From positions 1 to 64,000 of the forward strand of contig AJWJ01000026.1 of assembly GCA_000277445.1 (NCBI GenBank): DNA of 64,000 bases. The letters run 5' to 3'. Positions 47,581-57,078 of this stretch are shown in pieces (within the stretch, counting starts at the first letter, position 1; every line of letters starts with the position of its first letter). The notes under the pieces are model-generated. The model saw nothing but the letters and a program-made list of their open reading frames with translations, had not been told where the DNA came from and did no database searches. Source of the DNA: Polysphondylium violaceum (lineage: Eukaryota > Evosea > Eumycetozoa > Dictyosteliales > Dictyosteliaceae). Both the position numbers and the translations under genes were made by a program.

Positions 47581-48930
47581 ATGTGCAAACTTGTTTTATC
47601 ACTTTTAATTGTTTGTTTATTGGTGAACATTAACCTTGGTGAATCGTTAAATTACAAATGTGTTCATAAACAATACAGTAAGCATTTATCAAGTTATACT
47701 CCTTACTGGAGTTATATTCAACGCTCAAACGAAAGATCCCCCAGTTCAAATGGGTCCAACAATAGTGGTGTATGTGAGTTAGTTCATATGAATTTTTTAG
47801 GCAGACATGGAAATAGATACCCAGATGCTGAGGTTATAAAGATATTTAAAACAATGGCATTGGATTTTAAGCCTTTTAAAAGTCAAATCTATCAAGAACA
47901 TCAATGGATTTTTGATTATTCTCCACCATATGACATGGAAGAAAGTAGTAATTTAATTCCAAAAGGTATGGAGGAATTATATGGTATAGGAAAAAGAATA
48001 AAATGTAGATTTTCAGATTACTTCAAACCATATCATCCAAATAGATTTGAAATATTGTCAACTACAAAATCAAGATGTGGAAGAAGTGGGTCGTCTTTTT
48101 CTTTTGGATTATTTCAAGGAACTGGGGAGTTGGGAAATGAACGATATCAACCAGTTTTTATAAATTCCAATGATCAGGCCAAATCTTTAAGATTTTATAA
48201 ATCTTGTGGAACTTACCTAAAGATGTTGGAAAACGGTACTATTAATACCAATGAACAAACTCTATGGAAAAATCAAAATTATCCTGCCATAGCTGAGCAA
48301 ATATCTCAACGTTTAGGTATTTTTGGAAAATGGACACCATCAATAGATCTTGTGGATAACATGTTTTTAGCTTGTGCATATGAATTAGCAATTTCAAACA
48401 AAAAAGATGGATGGTGTAGTTTGTTTTCATACGAAGATATTCAAATTTGGGAATACTCTCAAGATCTTAGTTTGTATTGGCTAAGTGGATATGGAAACCC
48501 AGTAAACTATAAACAGAGTGCAATACTTTTTAAAGAGATTTATAAAACCTTGGATTCATTTACTCATAGCAATATTACTAAAAGACCACCCCAAGGATAC
48601 ACTACTCTTAGATTCGCCCATCATGAAACTATAATTCCTCTTTTATCTCTCTTGGGTCTTTATAAAGATGAAAATCCATTATTAGCCAACTCTAGTTCTT
48701 TGGAGAGAGAATCAAGATTATTCAGAACATCAATTATATCTCCATATGCTACAAATCTTGGTTTTTATCTTTATGATTGTGGAAAGAATGAGTTTAAAAT
48801 AAGACTAGAGCATAATGAAATACCTATTTTAATTCCTGGTTGTAATGATATTTTATGTGAATATTCTATTTTTAAAAAAATGTTTCAAGATGTATTAAAC
48901 TTTAATTGGAGCACTTTTTGTGGAAATTAG
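47581..48930 (+). CDS. secreted MINPP-type histidine phosphatase, copy 2
   Basis: A single exon of 449 residues with a signal peptide ([17 protein letters not shown]). It is collinear with copy 1 over the whole length. The nucleophile motif is RHGNRYP (Arg75, His76), where the family usually has RHGTRYP. The proton-donor motif reads HHE (347-349) instead of HAE. Both changes leave the His and Glu in place, so activity is plausible but could be altered. Matching blocks outside the active site include [29 protein letters not shown] and [11 protein letters not shown]. Likely extracellular or vesicular phytase-like enzyme. Tandem duplicate of the preceding gene. Confidence 0.85.
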
Positions 48931-48932
48931 AT

Positions 48933-50078
48933 TTATTTTGATAAGATTATTCTTCCAATAGCAATATTTGGAAAGTTTGGTGTAATATTTATTTTTAAAT
49001 GTGCTAATTTAGCCAATAATTCCCATTCCCTAATACTACGTTCTTTACCTCCTACATAATGTATCATTTCTTTATATTTTAAAATTTAATAAACAAATTT
49101 TAAATTATTTCTAATAAAAAAATACTTACTAATATCAAACCAGACTCCTTCTTTATACATTCCATTATTAGGATCTAAAATTGTATCAAATATATATATT
49201 AATGATGATGGTTTCATTGCTTTTGAAATTGCTTTTAATATTTCAACAGCTTGTTCATCATTCCAATATAACAATCTGCTTCAGGTATTGTATTTGCATC
49301 GAAAAAACTACCTTGAATCTCTTCGAATCTTGATAATTCACTTTCATATGATTTCAATCTTGATTCTAAAAGACTTTTGTTACTTTGTATTGTTAAAGGA
49401 ATATCAAAATTAATTGCTTTACCAATTGATGGGTTATTCTTTAATATTTCCAAAGAAAATATACCTTGAGACCCACCTAGATCTACAATAGTATTAAACT
49501 TTGAAAAGTTTGTATTTGATAAAATTATTACTATTGAACTTTTGGTGTATGATGTCATTGCTTTTTGAAACAATGGCATTCTCGATGGAGTTTGGACTAC
49601 ATCCCAAAAACTATTGCAACCTATTGCTTTGGGACCTAGAGTTTTTCCTTCTTTAATGCTATCTTTTAAATTACTACAAGCACTAATCAAAAATAATGGT
49701 AAATAAAAGAATAATTAAAAATGTAATCTAATTGTGTATTTACCTATAAGCAAAATCGCTTAGTTGATATATTAAAAAATCTCTAAACCCTTCATCTTTA
49801 TATAGAATTTGAGATTTTGGAGTTTGTGAGAATTTTCCTTCAGATTCTTCTTTAAAAATTTCCTCTGTGGATAATGCTCTCATTAAACGATAAAGGAAAT
49901 CACCATTTACTTTAATTTCATCTGCTATTTCATATGCAGACTTTGGACCATCTATCAAAAAACTGGATATATTATATTCAACAATAAAACCAAGAGCTCT
50001 TGATTTCCAATGTCCTGTTGCCAAATCCAACAATAGAGTTTTTTCTTTTTCAACATCCCAACCTTTTCTAGAAATCAT
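48933..50078 (-). pseudogene. O-methyltransferase pseudogene, cluster copy 2
   Basis: Segments in transcript order are 50078-about 49740 (exon 1, MISRKGWDVEKEK), about 49687-49125 (exon 2) and about 49072-48933 (exon 3, ending GRIILSK). All match the intact neighbour at 50698. In exon 2, relative to that neighbour, about 22 bp are missing at 49265-49271. The missing part encodes the LKLVLHD segment with the catalytic His and shifts the frame, so the open frame stops just after at 49235. The rest reads on correctly in the other frame (WNDEQAVEILKAISKAMKPS). This is therefore a recently disabled gene, unless the assembly is wrong. Splice sites look intact, so it may still be transcribed. Confidence 0.85.
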
Positions 50079-50190
50079 AATATTAAATTTAAATTTAAGT
50101 TTATAAATTAAAACCAGAAATAATAGTTGTTTAAATAGAAAACAAACATTTTAAATATATTATTTAGTAAGAAATTAACTCCTTCATTGT

Positions 50191-50264
50191 TACTAAAAGT
50201 GGGAATCTGTTGAATCAGGACTTGAGAAGATTTAACCCTCCACATGCAAGAAAGACTTTTAGTA
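50191..50264. repeat. 10-bp inverted repeat, 54-base spacer
   Basis: tactaaaagt (50191-50200) and acttttagta (50255-50264) are exact reverse complements, upstream of the O-methyltransferase pseudogene. Confidence 0.4.
50227..50241 (-). promoter_or_regulatory. conserved upstream motif of copies 2 and 3
   Basis: aagatttaaccctcc lies 149 bp upstream of the pseudogene start. A one-base-shorter version occurs at 52034-52047, 173 bp upstream of the intact copy at 51861. It is either a shared promoter element or residue of the duplicated flank. Confidence 0.35.
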
Positions 50265-50697
50265 TTTCTGAAGTCACCTTTCGTACATCTGAAGACTATA
50301 TATTCATTACTTTCATATTAATTTGCAGCAACAATTAAATTAATGATCATCTTATTTTAAAGAAACCTCTAATTAACTTAAAAGTCACATTCAATATTTC
50401 ACCCATGGGATATAATTGAAAGATAAATGGCAATGAGCGGTGGGGGCACTCATTTTTGAAACAAGTTGTGAATTATGTTTCCCAATATATTATTTGAGGG
50501 GAGGTGAAGATCATAAGTACCTTTTAGTGCAAATTAATAGCTTTCATTATCCATAATGACAAGTTATTAGAGTACTAATAGTATTTACCTTGGAGATAAA
50601 TTACAAAATAATTTTAATTAAATTATAAAAAAAAAATTTGACCCCACTCAATAAATCTTCAATAAAAAAATCACAACACTCTTGATTTAAAAATGGT

Positions 50698-51861
50698 TTA
50701 TTTTGATAAGATTATTCTTCCAATTATACCCCCTGGTAAAGTTTGAATGCTATTAATATTAAAATCTGCCAATTTAGACAACAAACTCCATTCCCTAATA
50801 CTACGTTCCTTACCTCCTACGTAATGGACCATTTCTTTTAAAACTTAACGTTAGTAACAAATATAGTTATTATTATGATTTTTGAATCCTTACGCAAATC
50901 CATCCAAGAATATCTATTAAACATCTCATTGTTTCGTTCTAAAATTGTATCGAAAATATAGATTTTCGAGGTTGGTTTCATAGATTTTGAAATTGCTTTT
51001 AATATCTCTACAGCTTGATCATCACTCCAATCATGTAGCACCAATTTTAAAATATAACAATCTGCTTCAGGTATTGTATTTGCATCGAAAAAACTACCTT
51101 GAATCTCTTCGAATCTTGATAATTCACTTTCATATGATTTCAATCTTGATTTTAAAAGACTTTTGTTACTTTGTATTGTTAAAGGAATATCAAAATTAAT
51201 TGCTTTACCAATTGATGGGTTATTCTTTAATATTTCTAAACAAAATACACCTTGAGACCCACCTAGATCAACAATAGTATTAAACTTTGAAAAGTTTGTA
51301 TTTGATAGAATTATTTCTATTGAACTTTTGGTGTATGATGTCATTGCTTTTTGAAACAATGTAGTATAAGATGGTTGTTTAATAGCTTCCCATACACTAT
51401 CACAACCTATTGCATTTGGACCTAAAGTTTTTCCTTCTTTAATTGTCTCCCTTAGATTACTAAATGCCCTATAAATTACAAATGTAAATAAAAAAGAAAA
51501 ATGGAATATCGTTAAAAAACTATAATTACAGGTAAGAGAAATCATGTAATTCAAATGTTAAATTATCCATAAAACCTTGATCTTCACATAGAATCTGTGA
51601 TTTAGGTGTTTGTGAAAAAACTCCAAATTCTTTCTCTTCAATAAAAATATCAAGAGTAGTAAGAGCTCTCATTAGTCTGTATAGAAAATCACCATTTACT
51701 TTAATTTCATCAGCAATCACAAATGCAGACTTTGGGCCACCAATAAGGTAATTTGCTATTTTGTTTTCAACAATAAAAGCCAGAGCTCTTGATTTCCAAT
51801 GTCCTGTTGCTAAATCAAATAAAGAATTTTCATTTTCTATTCTACAATCTTTAGAAATCAT
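50698..51861 (-). CDS. SAM-dependent O-methyltransferase, cluster copy 3
   Basis: Transcript-order exons 51861-51530, 51468-50894 and 50834-50698 give about 347 residues. The motifs are WKSRALAFIVEN at the dimer interface, VDLGGSQG for SAM binding, His256 in LVLHDWSD as catalytic base, and YVGGKERSIREWE near the end. The third exon is short and follows a phase-1 intron after DLC/DLR, as in copies 2 and 5. Part of exon 2 is almost identical to the pseudogene next to it. It is probably active. The substrate is unknown. Same class as DmtA-type polyketide O-methyltransferases. Confidence 0.85.
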
Positions 51862-52294
51862 TGTAATGGAAATATAAATAATAATAATATGATAAATGAT
51901 AATATTATATTATATATGATACTATTTCTTTTTATCACTTCTATAATAATAATATATACATATATCATTATTATTAATATTTATAATATTTAAAATATAC
52001 AGATAAATCTACCCCAATGTTTTTCAAAAGACAAAGATTTACCCTCCCCCTTTTAAAGATTAAAAGTTTTTATGTTTTTGGACTAAATTGTGTGGAGTAT
52101 TTGATATTTGATTTGATTACATGTGATAACTTAATATTACATGTGACTATATTGTGATTAAAAGAGAAATGGTTAATTGGTTTATAAAAAATATGTTATT
52201 ATTTTTTGCTTGGATCTATTGAGCAACTCTATATGTACAACCATTTGTGAACAAGCTTGATGTTAATTGATTTTAACTAAATGGAGAATACCGT
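51862..52294. other. spacer between O-methyltransferase copies 3 and 4
   Basis: AT-rich, with ATA-rich repeats near 51890-51985 and the conserved motif at 52034-52047 upstream of copy 3. No coding segment is seen. Confidence 0.45.
52034..52047 (-). promoter_or_regulatory. conserved upstream motif of copy 3
   Basis: aagatttaccctcc, 173 bp before the ATG at 51861, matches the motif upstream of the pseudogene copy (50227-50241) with one base less. Confidence 0.35.
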
Positions 52295-53403
52295 TTATTT
52301 TTTACTTAAAATAACTCTACCAATCATACCTAATGAAACAACACTTTCTACTTTAAATCCAGCAGAGTTTGCTAAAGCTTTCCACTCTGTAGCTGATCTT
52401 TCACGTCCATCAACATAATGCATCATGTGTAAGTCAAGCCAAACAAAACCATTTGGTTGATTCTTTGTTTCGATAACAGAATCAAAGATATATATTTTAG
52501 AATTTGGTTTCATTGATTTAGAAATGGTTTCAAGAATTTCTACACATTTCTCGTCTTTCCAATCGTGGAAAATGTATTTCAAGGTGTAGCAATCGGCCTC
52601 TGGTACACTATCAAAGAATGATCCAGCTACATCTTCAAATTTGGCCATTTCATTTTTAAATTCAGACTCTCTTTGGCTGACCAAACTTTTGTTATTCTCT
52701 ATGGTGATTGGTAAATCAAAATTATAACCTTTTTTAACTGAAGGATTATTCTTGAGGATATTAAGTAATAAAACACCTTGAGAACCACCAATATCAGCAA
52801 TTGTTTCAAATGGAGAGAAATCAGTCTCTCTAATAATGGTATTAATTGCTTGAGCAGTAAATGAACTCATGGCACGTTGTAAAATTGGTGCGTAGCTTGG
52901 ATTTTGTTCGGTTAATGACCAAACACTCTCATATCCAAGTGATTGTGGACCCATAGCTTTACCTTCTTTAACACTTTCTCTAAAACTGGTCCAGGCTCTA
53001 AATAGATTATAAATTGGTTAATTTATTTTAGAAACTTTCTAAATTAAATTACTTACTTATATGTGAAATCATGAGATTCAAAGAGTAATCCATCAGTCCA
53101 GGATGGAGAGCTCTCGGCCATGATTGCTGATTTTGGTGTTTGGGAGAATACTCCATACTCTTCTTCTTCTCTAAAGATACCTAAACTAGATAAAGCTCTC
53201 ATTGTTCTATAAAGGAATTCAGGATTAACACCAATTTCTTTGGCAATAGTAAAAGCAGATTTTGATCCATTGACCAAATGACTTGCAATTTTGGCCTCGA
53301 GAGCAAAATTTAAAGCTCTGGATTTCCAATGACCAGTAGCAACATCCAACAAGAATCTTTCATTGTCTAATCTAATTTGTTCATCGTCTTGAATAGAAAT
53401 CAT
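52295..53403 (-). CDS. SAM-dependent O-methyltransferase, cluster copy 4
   Basis: Transcript-order exons 53403-53057 and 52997-52295 give about 349 residues. It shows VATGHWKSRALNFALEAK, ADIGGSQG (SAM motif), YIFHDWKDEK with catalytic His260, and DLHMMHYVDGRERSATEWK. There is only one intron, at the position common to the cluster. It lacks the last intron of copies 2, 3 and 5. Sequence is closer to copies 1 and 5 than to 2 and 3 by eye. The gene looks intact. A small-molecule O-methylation role is likely. The substrate is unknown. Confidence 0.86.
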
Positions 53404-53834
53404 TTTTAATAATAATGTACAACAAAAAGTGTTTAATAGTAATGATACAATAAAAATAACAAATTATAAATGTAGATTTGATAAACGATAAAATACAGAA
53501 TATGAAACAGAAAAAAAAGAAAAAGTTTTAAACTGGGGCACTTAGGCTGAATGAAAAAAATGGGCTGATTGTAAAAAATCTTTTAAAAAAAAATAAAATT
53601 TAAAAAAAAAAATCTGATTTTGTGCTCCCCGATTGCGCTATCCGTGAATCAAAAGATATTTTAAATTTTGATACCAACAGTTTGTGATAGTTGTCTTACT
53701 TTTCATTTAGTAAAAGAATAATATATATAATAGTATGCTATTTCTGACAGATAAGGCTCTATCTTTCAATGATCACTATTTTTCAAGTTTTTATCATACT
53801 CTGATGAGATAAAAGGATTTAAATTTAGTTTTGC
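53404..53834. other. upstream region of copy 4
   Basis: AT-rich with A and T runs. A CG-richer island near 53625-53642 (gctccccgattgcgctatcc) stands out but has no recognisable function. Confidence 0.4.
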
Positions 53835-54035
53835 TTAAATAACTCCAATAAAACCAAATAAAACAACACATTCTACCTTACAAGAAAGTGATTTAAGACT
53901 AATCCAAACTATGATTTCTGATCTTTGCGAGAATACACGATACTCTAATTCATTTTAAAGATACCATGTTTGAAAGCTCTCATTCTTCTATAAAGAAATC
54001 AGATAAACACCAATTTCTTTGACAAGTCTGTACTA
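53835..54035 (-). pseudogene. O-methyltransferase relic
   Basis: The minus-strand text resembles two separate parts of the family. One is the 3' end of copy 4 (near 52307-52360, with ataactcc...caa...acaacac). The other is the exon 1 segment that in intact copies encodes KEIGVNPDFLYR...MRAL and the GVFSQ region (plus-strand tctcattcttctataaagaaatcag and accaatttcttt). The middle of the gene is missing and the frame is broken several times. It is an old remnant of another cluster member. Confidence 0.6.
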
Positions 54036-54448
54036 TTACAGATATGTTTAGGGAACCCATTCTGTTCCTTTTTAAATAAATTTTTTATCTTTTTATAATA
54101 TAAAAAGAAACAGAATCCAATGAATAGTATGGATGTCGACATTAATAATTGAACATGGGAAATATGTATATGATGAATATGAACGCAAACATAACAAGAA
54201 ATTCAAATAATTCCAATAACAATAACAGTAGTAATAGTCTAGTTCCTCGTTTAATATTCAATAAGTAGATCTACTTAACCTACAACTCAAACATCGATGG
54301 ATCAACAACAATCACTATCTTATTTTTTCTGTCGTTAAATTTGTCAAAAGTCGATTTTTATTTTCTTTTTTTTTTTATGCAAAAAATCTTTCAGAAAAAT
54401 ATCTACCTGGAAAGATTTTTTTTTTTTAAAATTGAAGTTTAACTTTGG

Positions 54449-54512
54449 GATAAGTTCTGTTCGTTGTGTTCCGTTCTGTTGATAAGTTCCGTTCGTTGTG
54501 TTCCGTTCTGTT
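54449..54512. repeat. 32-bp tandem repeat, two units
   Basis: Units 54449-54480 and 54481-54512 differ by one base (gataagttctgttcg versus gataagttccgttcg). They are adjacent and lie upstream of the secreted Cys-rich gene. Confidence 0.6.
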
Positions 54513-54566
54513 CTTTATCTTTATATTATTATTTATATAGCTAATATTCTGTTCTTTTAAATTAAC

Positions 54567-54574
54567 TATAAATA
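54567..54574 (+). promoter_or_regulatory. TATA-like box of Cys-rich gene
   Basis: TATAAATA, about 76 bp before the ATG at 54650. Confidence 0.35.
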
Positions 54575-54649
54575 CTATCAATATGTCCTATCTAAAAACA
54601 TCAACAATCAAATCATTTACAAACAAAAAAAAGTTACACTAAATCAACA

Positions 54650-55025
54650 ATGAAATCTACTACACTCATTTTATCAATTATTATCTCTATCATTTTTGCA
54701 GTCTCCTGTGTTTCTGCTTCACAAAATTTTGAATGCAGCTTTACCTGTACCGATGGAACTAAATCTATTTTACCTTTTATTTCGTATGTAGAATAATTAT
54801 GAGAATAATTTATAAAAACAACAAATATCCTAACAAAATTTACAAAATAGGTCAAAAGAAGATTGTAAACTAGCAGTTTACTACTCTGAGTGCCCAAATA
54901 GAAAGATTCCATCTACTGAACATAAATACTGTGTACCATGGTGTGAACCCTGCAATCAATGTCCACCAATGGGTTCAAATAAGATTGAGTCCTTCTCATT
55001 CCTCAACATTTCAACATCATGCTAA
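54650..55025 (+). CDS. small secreted Cys-rich protein
   Basis: Exons 54650-54783 and 54851-55025 join across a 67-bp GT-AG intron to 102 residues. A clear signal peptide (MKSTTLILSIIISIIFAVSC, continuing VSA) precedes a mature part of about 80 residues with ten or so cysteines (FECSFTCTDG, SKEDCKLAVYYSECPNRK, HKYCVPWCEPCNQCPPMG, ending STSC). No known family is recognised. The many cysteines point to a disulfide-stabilised extracellular peptide. It sits inside the O-methyltransferase cluster. Any functional link is speculation. Confidence 0.7.
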
Positions 55026-55160
55026 TCAAATTGTAAAAATACATTCAATTTTTACGATTTTTTTCAAATAATAAATTATTATATTATTGTCACAAAACAA
55101 AAAAATGGGGTAGATTCAATTTTTGGATATTATTTTCAATAACCTAAAACTCTGCACTCA

Positions 55161-55205
55161 TTAATGACCAATAGCCACATTGTTGTCTAATCTAATTTGT
55201 TTTGT
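55161..55205 (-). pseudogene. very short O-methyltransferase scrap
   Basis: The segment aatgaccaatagccacatt plus tgtctaatctaatttgtt resembles exon 1 of copy 4 (around 53329-53385) with an internal deletion. It is only about 45 bp, so the match is suggestive rather than secure. Confidence 0.4.
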
Positions 55206-55549
55206 GAACACTTTCTCTTTTTTGAAAAAATTAAAATCATAGGACAATAAATTTGATTATGATAGAGAGATTGTAATTATAATTGTAATATCCAGAGATA
55301 TTAAAAATACGAACTCGTATATAGTTTCAAACAATTCTTTTCCAAAAGAGTTGATAAATTGTAAACTTGATAAATAATTTTAAAATTCCAGAAACCATAA
55401 AAAACACTATTTCATGGGTGTGTGTGTGTGTGTTTACCAATTCCAGAAAACACAGTCATTTTAAATAAGTGTGGTAGATTCTTTCGGGAATGCAGTTCTA
55501 TATATATATGTTTTTAATCTGAAAAGAAAAAGAAAACTATTTCCTGGAG

Positions 55550-55557
55550 TATAAATA
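55550..55557 (+). promoter_or_regulatory. TATA-like box of cluster copy 5
   Basis: TATAAATA, about 83 bp before the ATG at 55640. Confidence 0.4.
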
Positions 55558-55639
55558 AAATTGAAAACAGATGCAATTAAAACCACAATAAAATTAAATA
55601 TCTAGAATAATAATTAAAAAGCAAACACCAATAATTAAA

Positions 55640-56834
55640 ATGGAAACCGTTGAAAGAGATGATAGTAGATTAGAGATGGAAAGAGAATTAATGGATATGG
55701 GTGTGGGCTACTGGAAATCCAGAGCCCTAAACTATGTAATGGAGGATAACATTGCCAAACATCTACAAAATGGTCCTAGATCTGCTTTTCTCATAGCCAA
55801 TGAAATTGGTGTAAATCCAGAGTTTCTCTATAGGGTTATGAGAGCATTGTCAACCCAGGGTATCTTTAAAGAAGAAGAAGAGTATGGTGTTTTTTCACAA
55901 TCTCCAAAATCTGCAATTCTATGTGAAAATGATTGGGTTAATGGTGTAATATTTGAAAGCGAAGATTTCGCATACAGGTATGTCGACTTGTTAGATCATA
56001 ATAATATATAAAACATACTAATAATATAATACTTTTTTTCTAGATCTTGGTTTTCTTTTAGAGAGAGCATTAAATCGGGTAAATCTATGGGACCCAAGTC
56101 AATTGGCTATGACAGCTTTTGGGATATTGTTGAAAAGAATCCATCCTATGGAGCTGTGTTTAGAGAGGGAATGACTGTGTTTACCAATCATATCATTCAT
56201 ACTATTTTAAATGAAACTGATTTTAGTCCCTTTGAAACCATTGCCGATTTGGGAGGTTCTCAAGGTGTATTGTTACTCTCTATTCTAAAAAAGCTCCCAT
56301 CTGTAAAGAAAGGTATAAACTTTGATTTACCATCGACCATTGATAACAACAAACTCTTGGTATCTGAAAGAGAAGCACAACACTCTTCAACCACATTATC
56401 AAGATTCACTGAAGTGTCTGGATCATTCTTTGACAGTGTTCCTCAAGCAGACTGTTATATTTTGAAAATGATTCTCCACGATTGGTCAGATGAAAAGTGT
56501 GTTTCTATCTTGACCACAGTCTCAAAATGTATGAAACCAAATTCTAAAGTCTATATCTTTGATGCTATCATTGATAGTAAAAATCAACCGAACTACAAGG
56601 TTTGGCTCGATTTGCGTATGTATCAATCTTTCCAAATTCTATACACAATACAATATATTAATTAACATTATTATTACTATAGATATGTTACACCATGTAG
56701 ATGGTAAAGAAAGAAGTAGAAAAGAATGGGGCGAGCTTGCATCATTAGCAGGTTTCCAAGTTGTTGAAATCACTCCCTTTAGTGAGAAATATAGTAGAAG
56801 TACTGGTAAAATAGTTTTATCCAAATCTGCTTAA
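55640..56834 (+). CDS. SAM-dependent O-methyltransferase, cluster copy 5
   Basis: Exons 55640-55977, 56044-56615 and 56683-56834 give about 353 residues. This is the only copy on the plus strand. Motifs are MGVGYWKSRALNYVMEDN, ADLGGSQG for SAM, His258 in MILHDWSDEK as catalytic base, and MLHHVDGKERSRKEWGELAS, split by the phase-1 last intron. It is intact and probably active on a small phenolic substrate (inference from family). Its orientation opposite to copies 3 and 4 means an inversion or an inverted duplication in the history of the cluster. Confidence 0.87.
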
Positions 56835-57078
56835 TCTCAATCTCTGTAAAACTGCGCCATTGTTATGTATCTAGATATATGGAAAAAAAATTTTAAAAAA
56901 AAAAAAGTTGGAGATTATATATTTGGGTATAATGTGTGGCCTTTGAGTTTTTAATATTTTTGTTTTTGAACCAATAAATTATCTCTTTGATTTTTTACAA
57001 CAAATAATTAATTTTTTTTTTTTTTTTTTTTTCTAAAAATGTTTGAGTAGATAGATATATAGTATATATAGTATATGT

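Larger units (their letters stand above)
50079..50697. other. intergenic, upstream of pseudogene copy
   Basis: Contains a shared upstream motif with copy 3 (aagatttaaccctcc at 50227-50241) and a 10-bp inverted repeat (50191-50200, 50255-50264). No coding segment is seen. Confidence 0.5.
55026..55639. other. intergenic with O-methyltransferase scrap and promoter
   Basis: AT-rich. It holds a short family scrap at 55161-55205, a TG repeat near 55418-55433 and a TATA-like box (55550-55557) for the next gene. Confidence 0.45.

Noticed and set aside
53620-53645. tRNA-like or snRNA-like GC-richer island
   Set aside because: It recalls a D-arm on the minus strand, but no matching T-arm, anticodon stem or acceptor stem could be found around it.
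44637-56834. A complete DIF-like polyketide biosynthesis cluster
   Set aside because: Only methyltransferases are present. No polyketide synthase, halogenase or reductase is seen, so a full pathway cannot be claimed.
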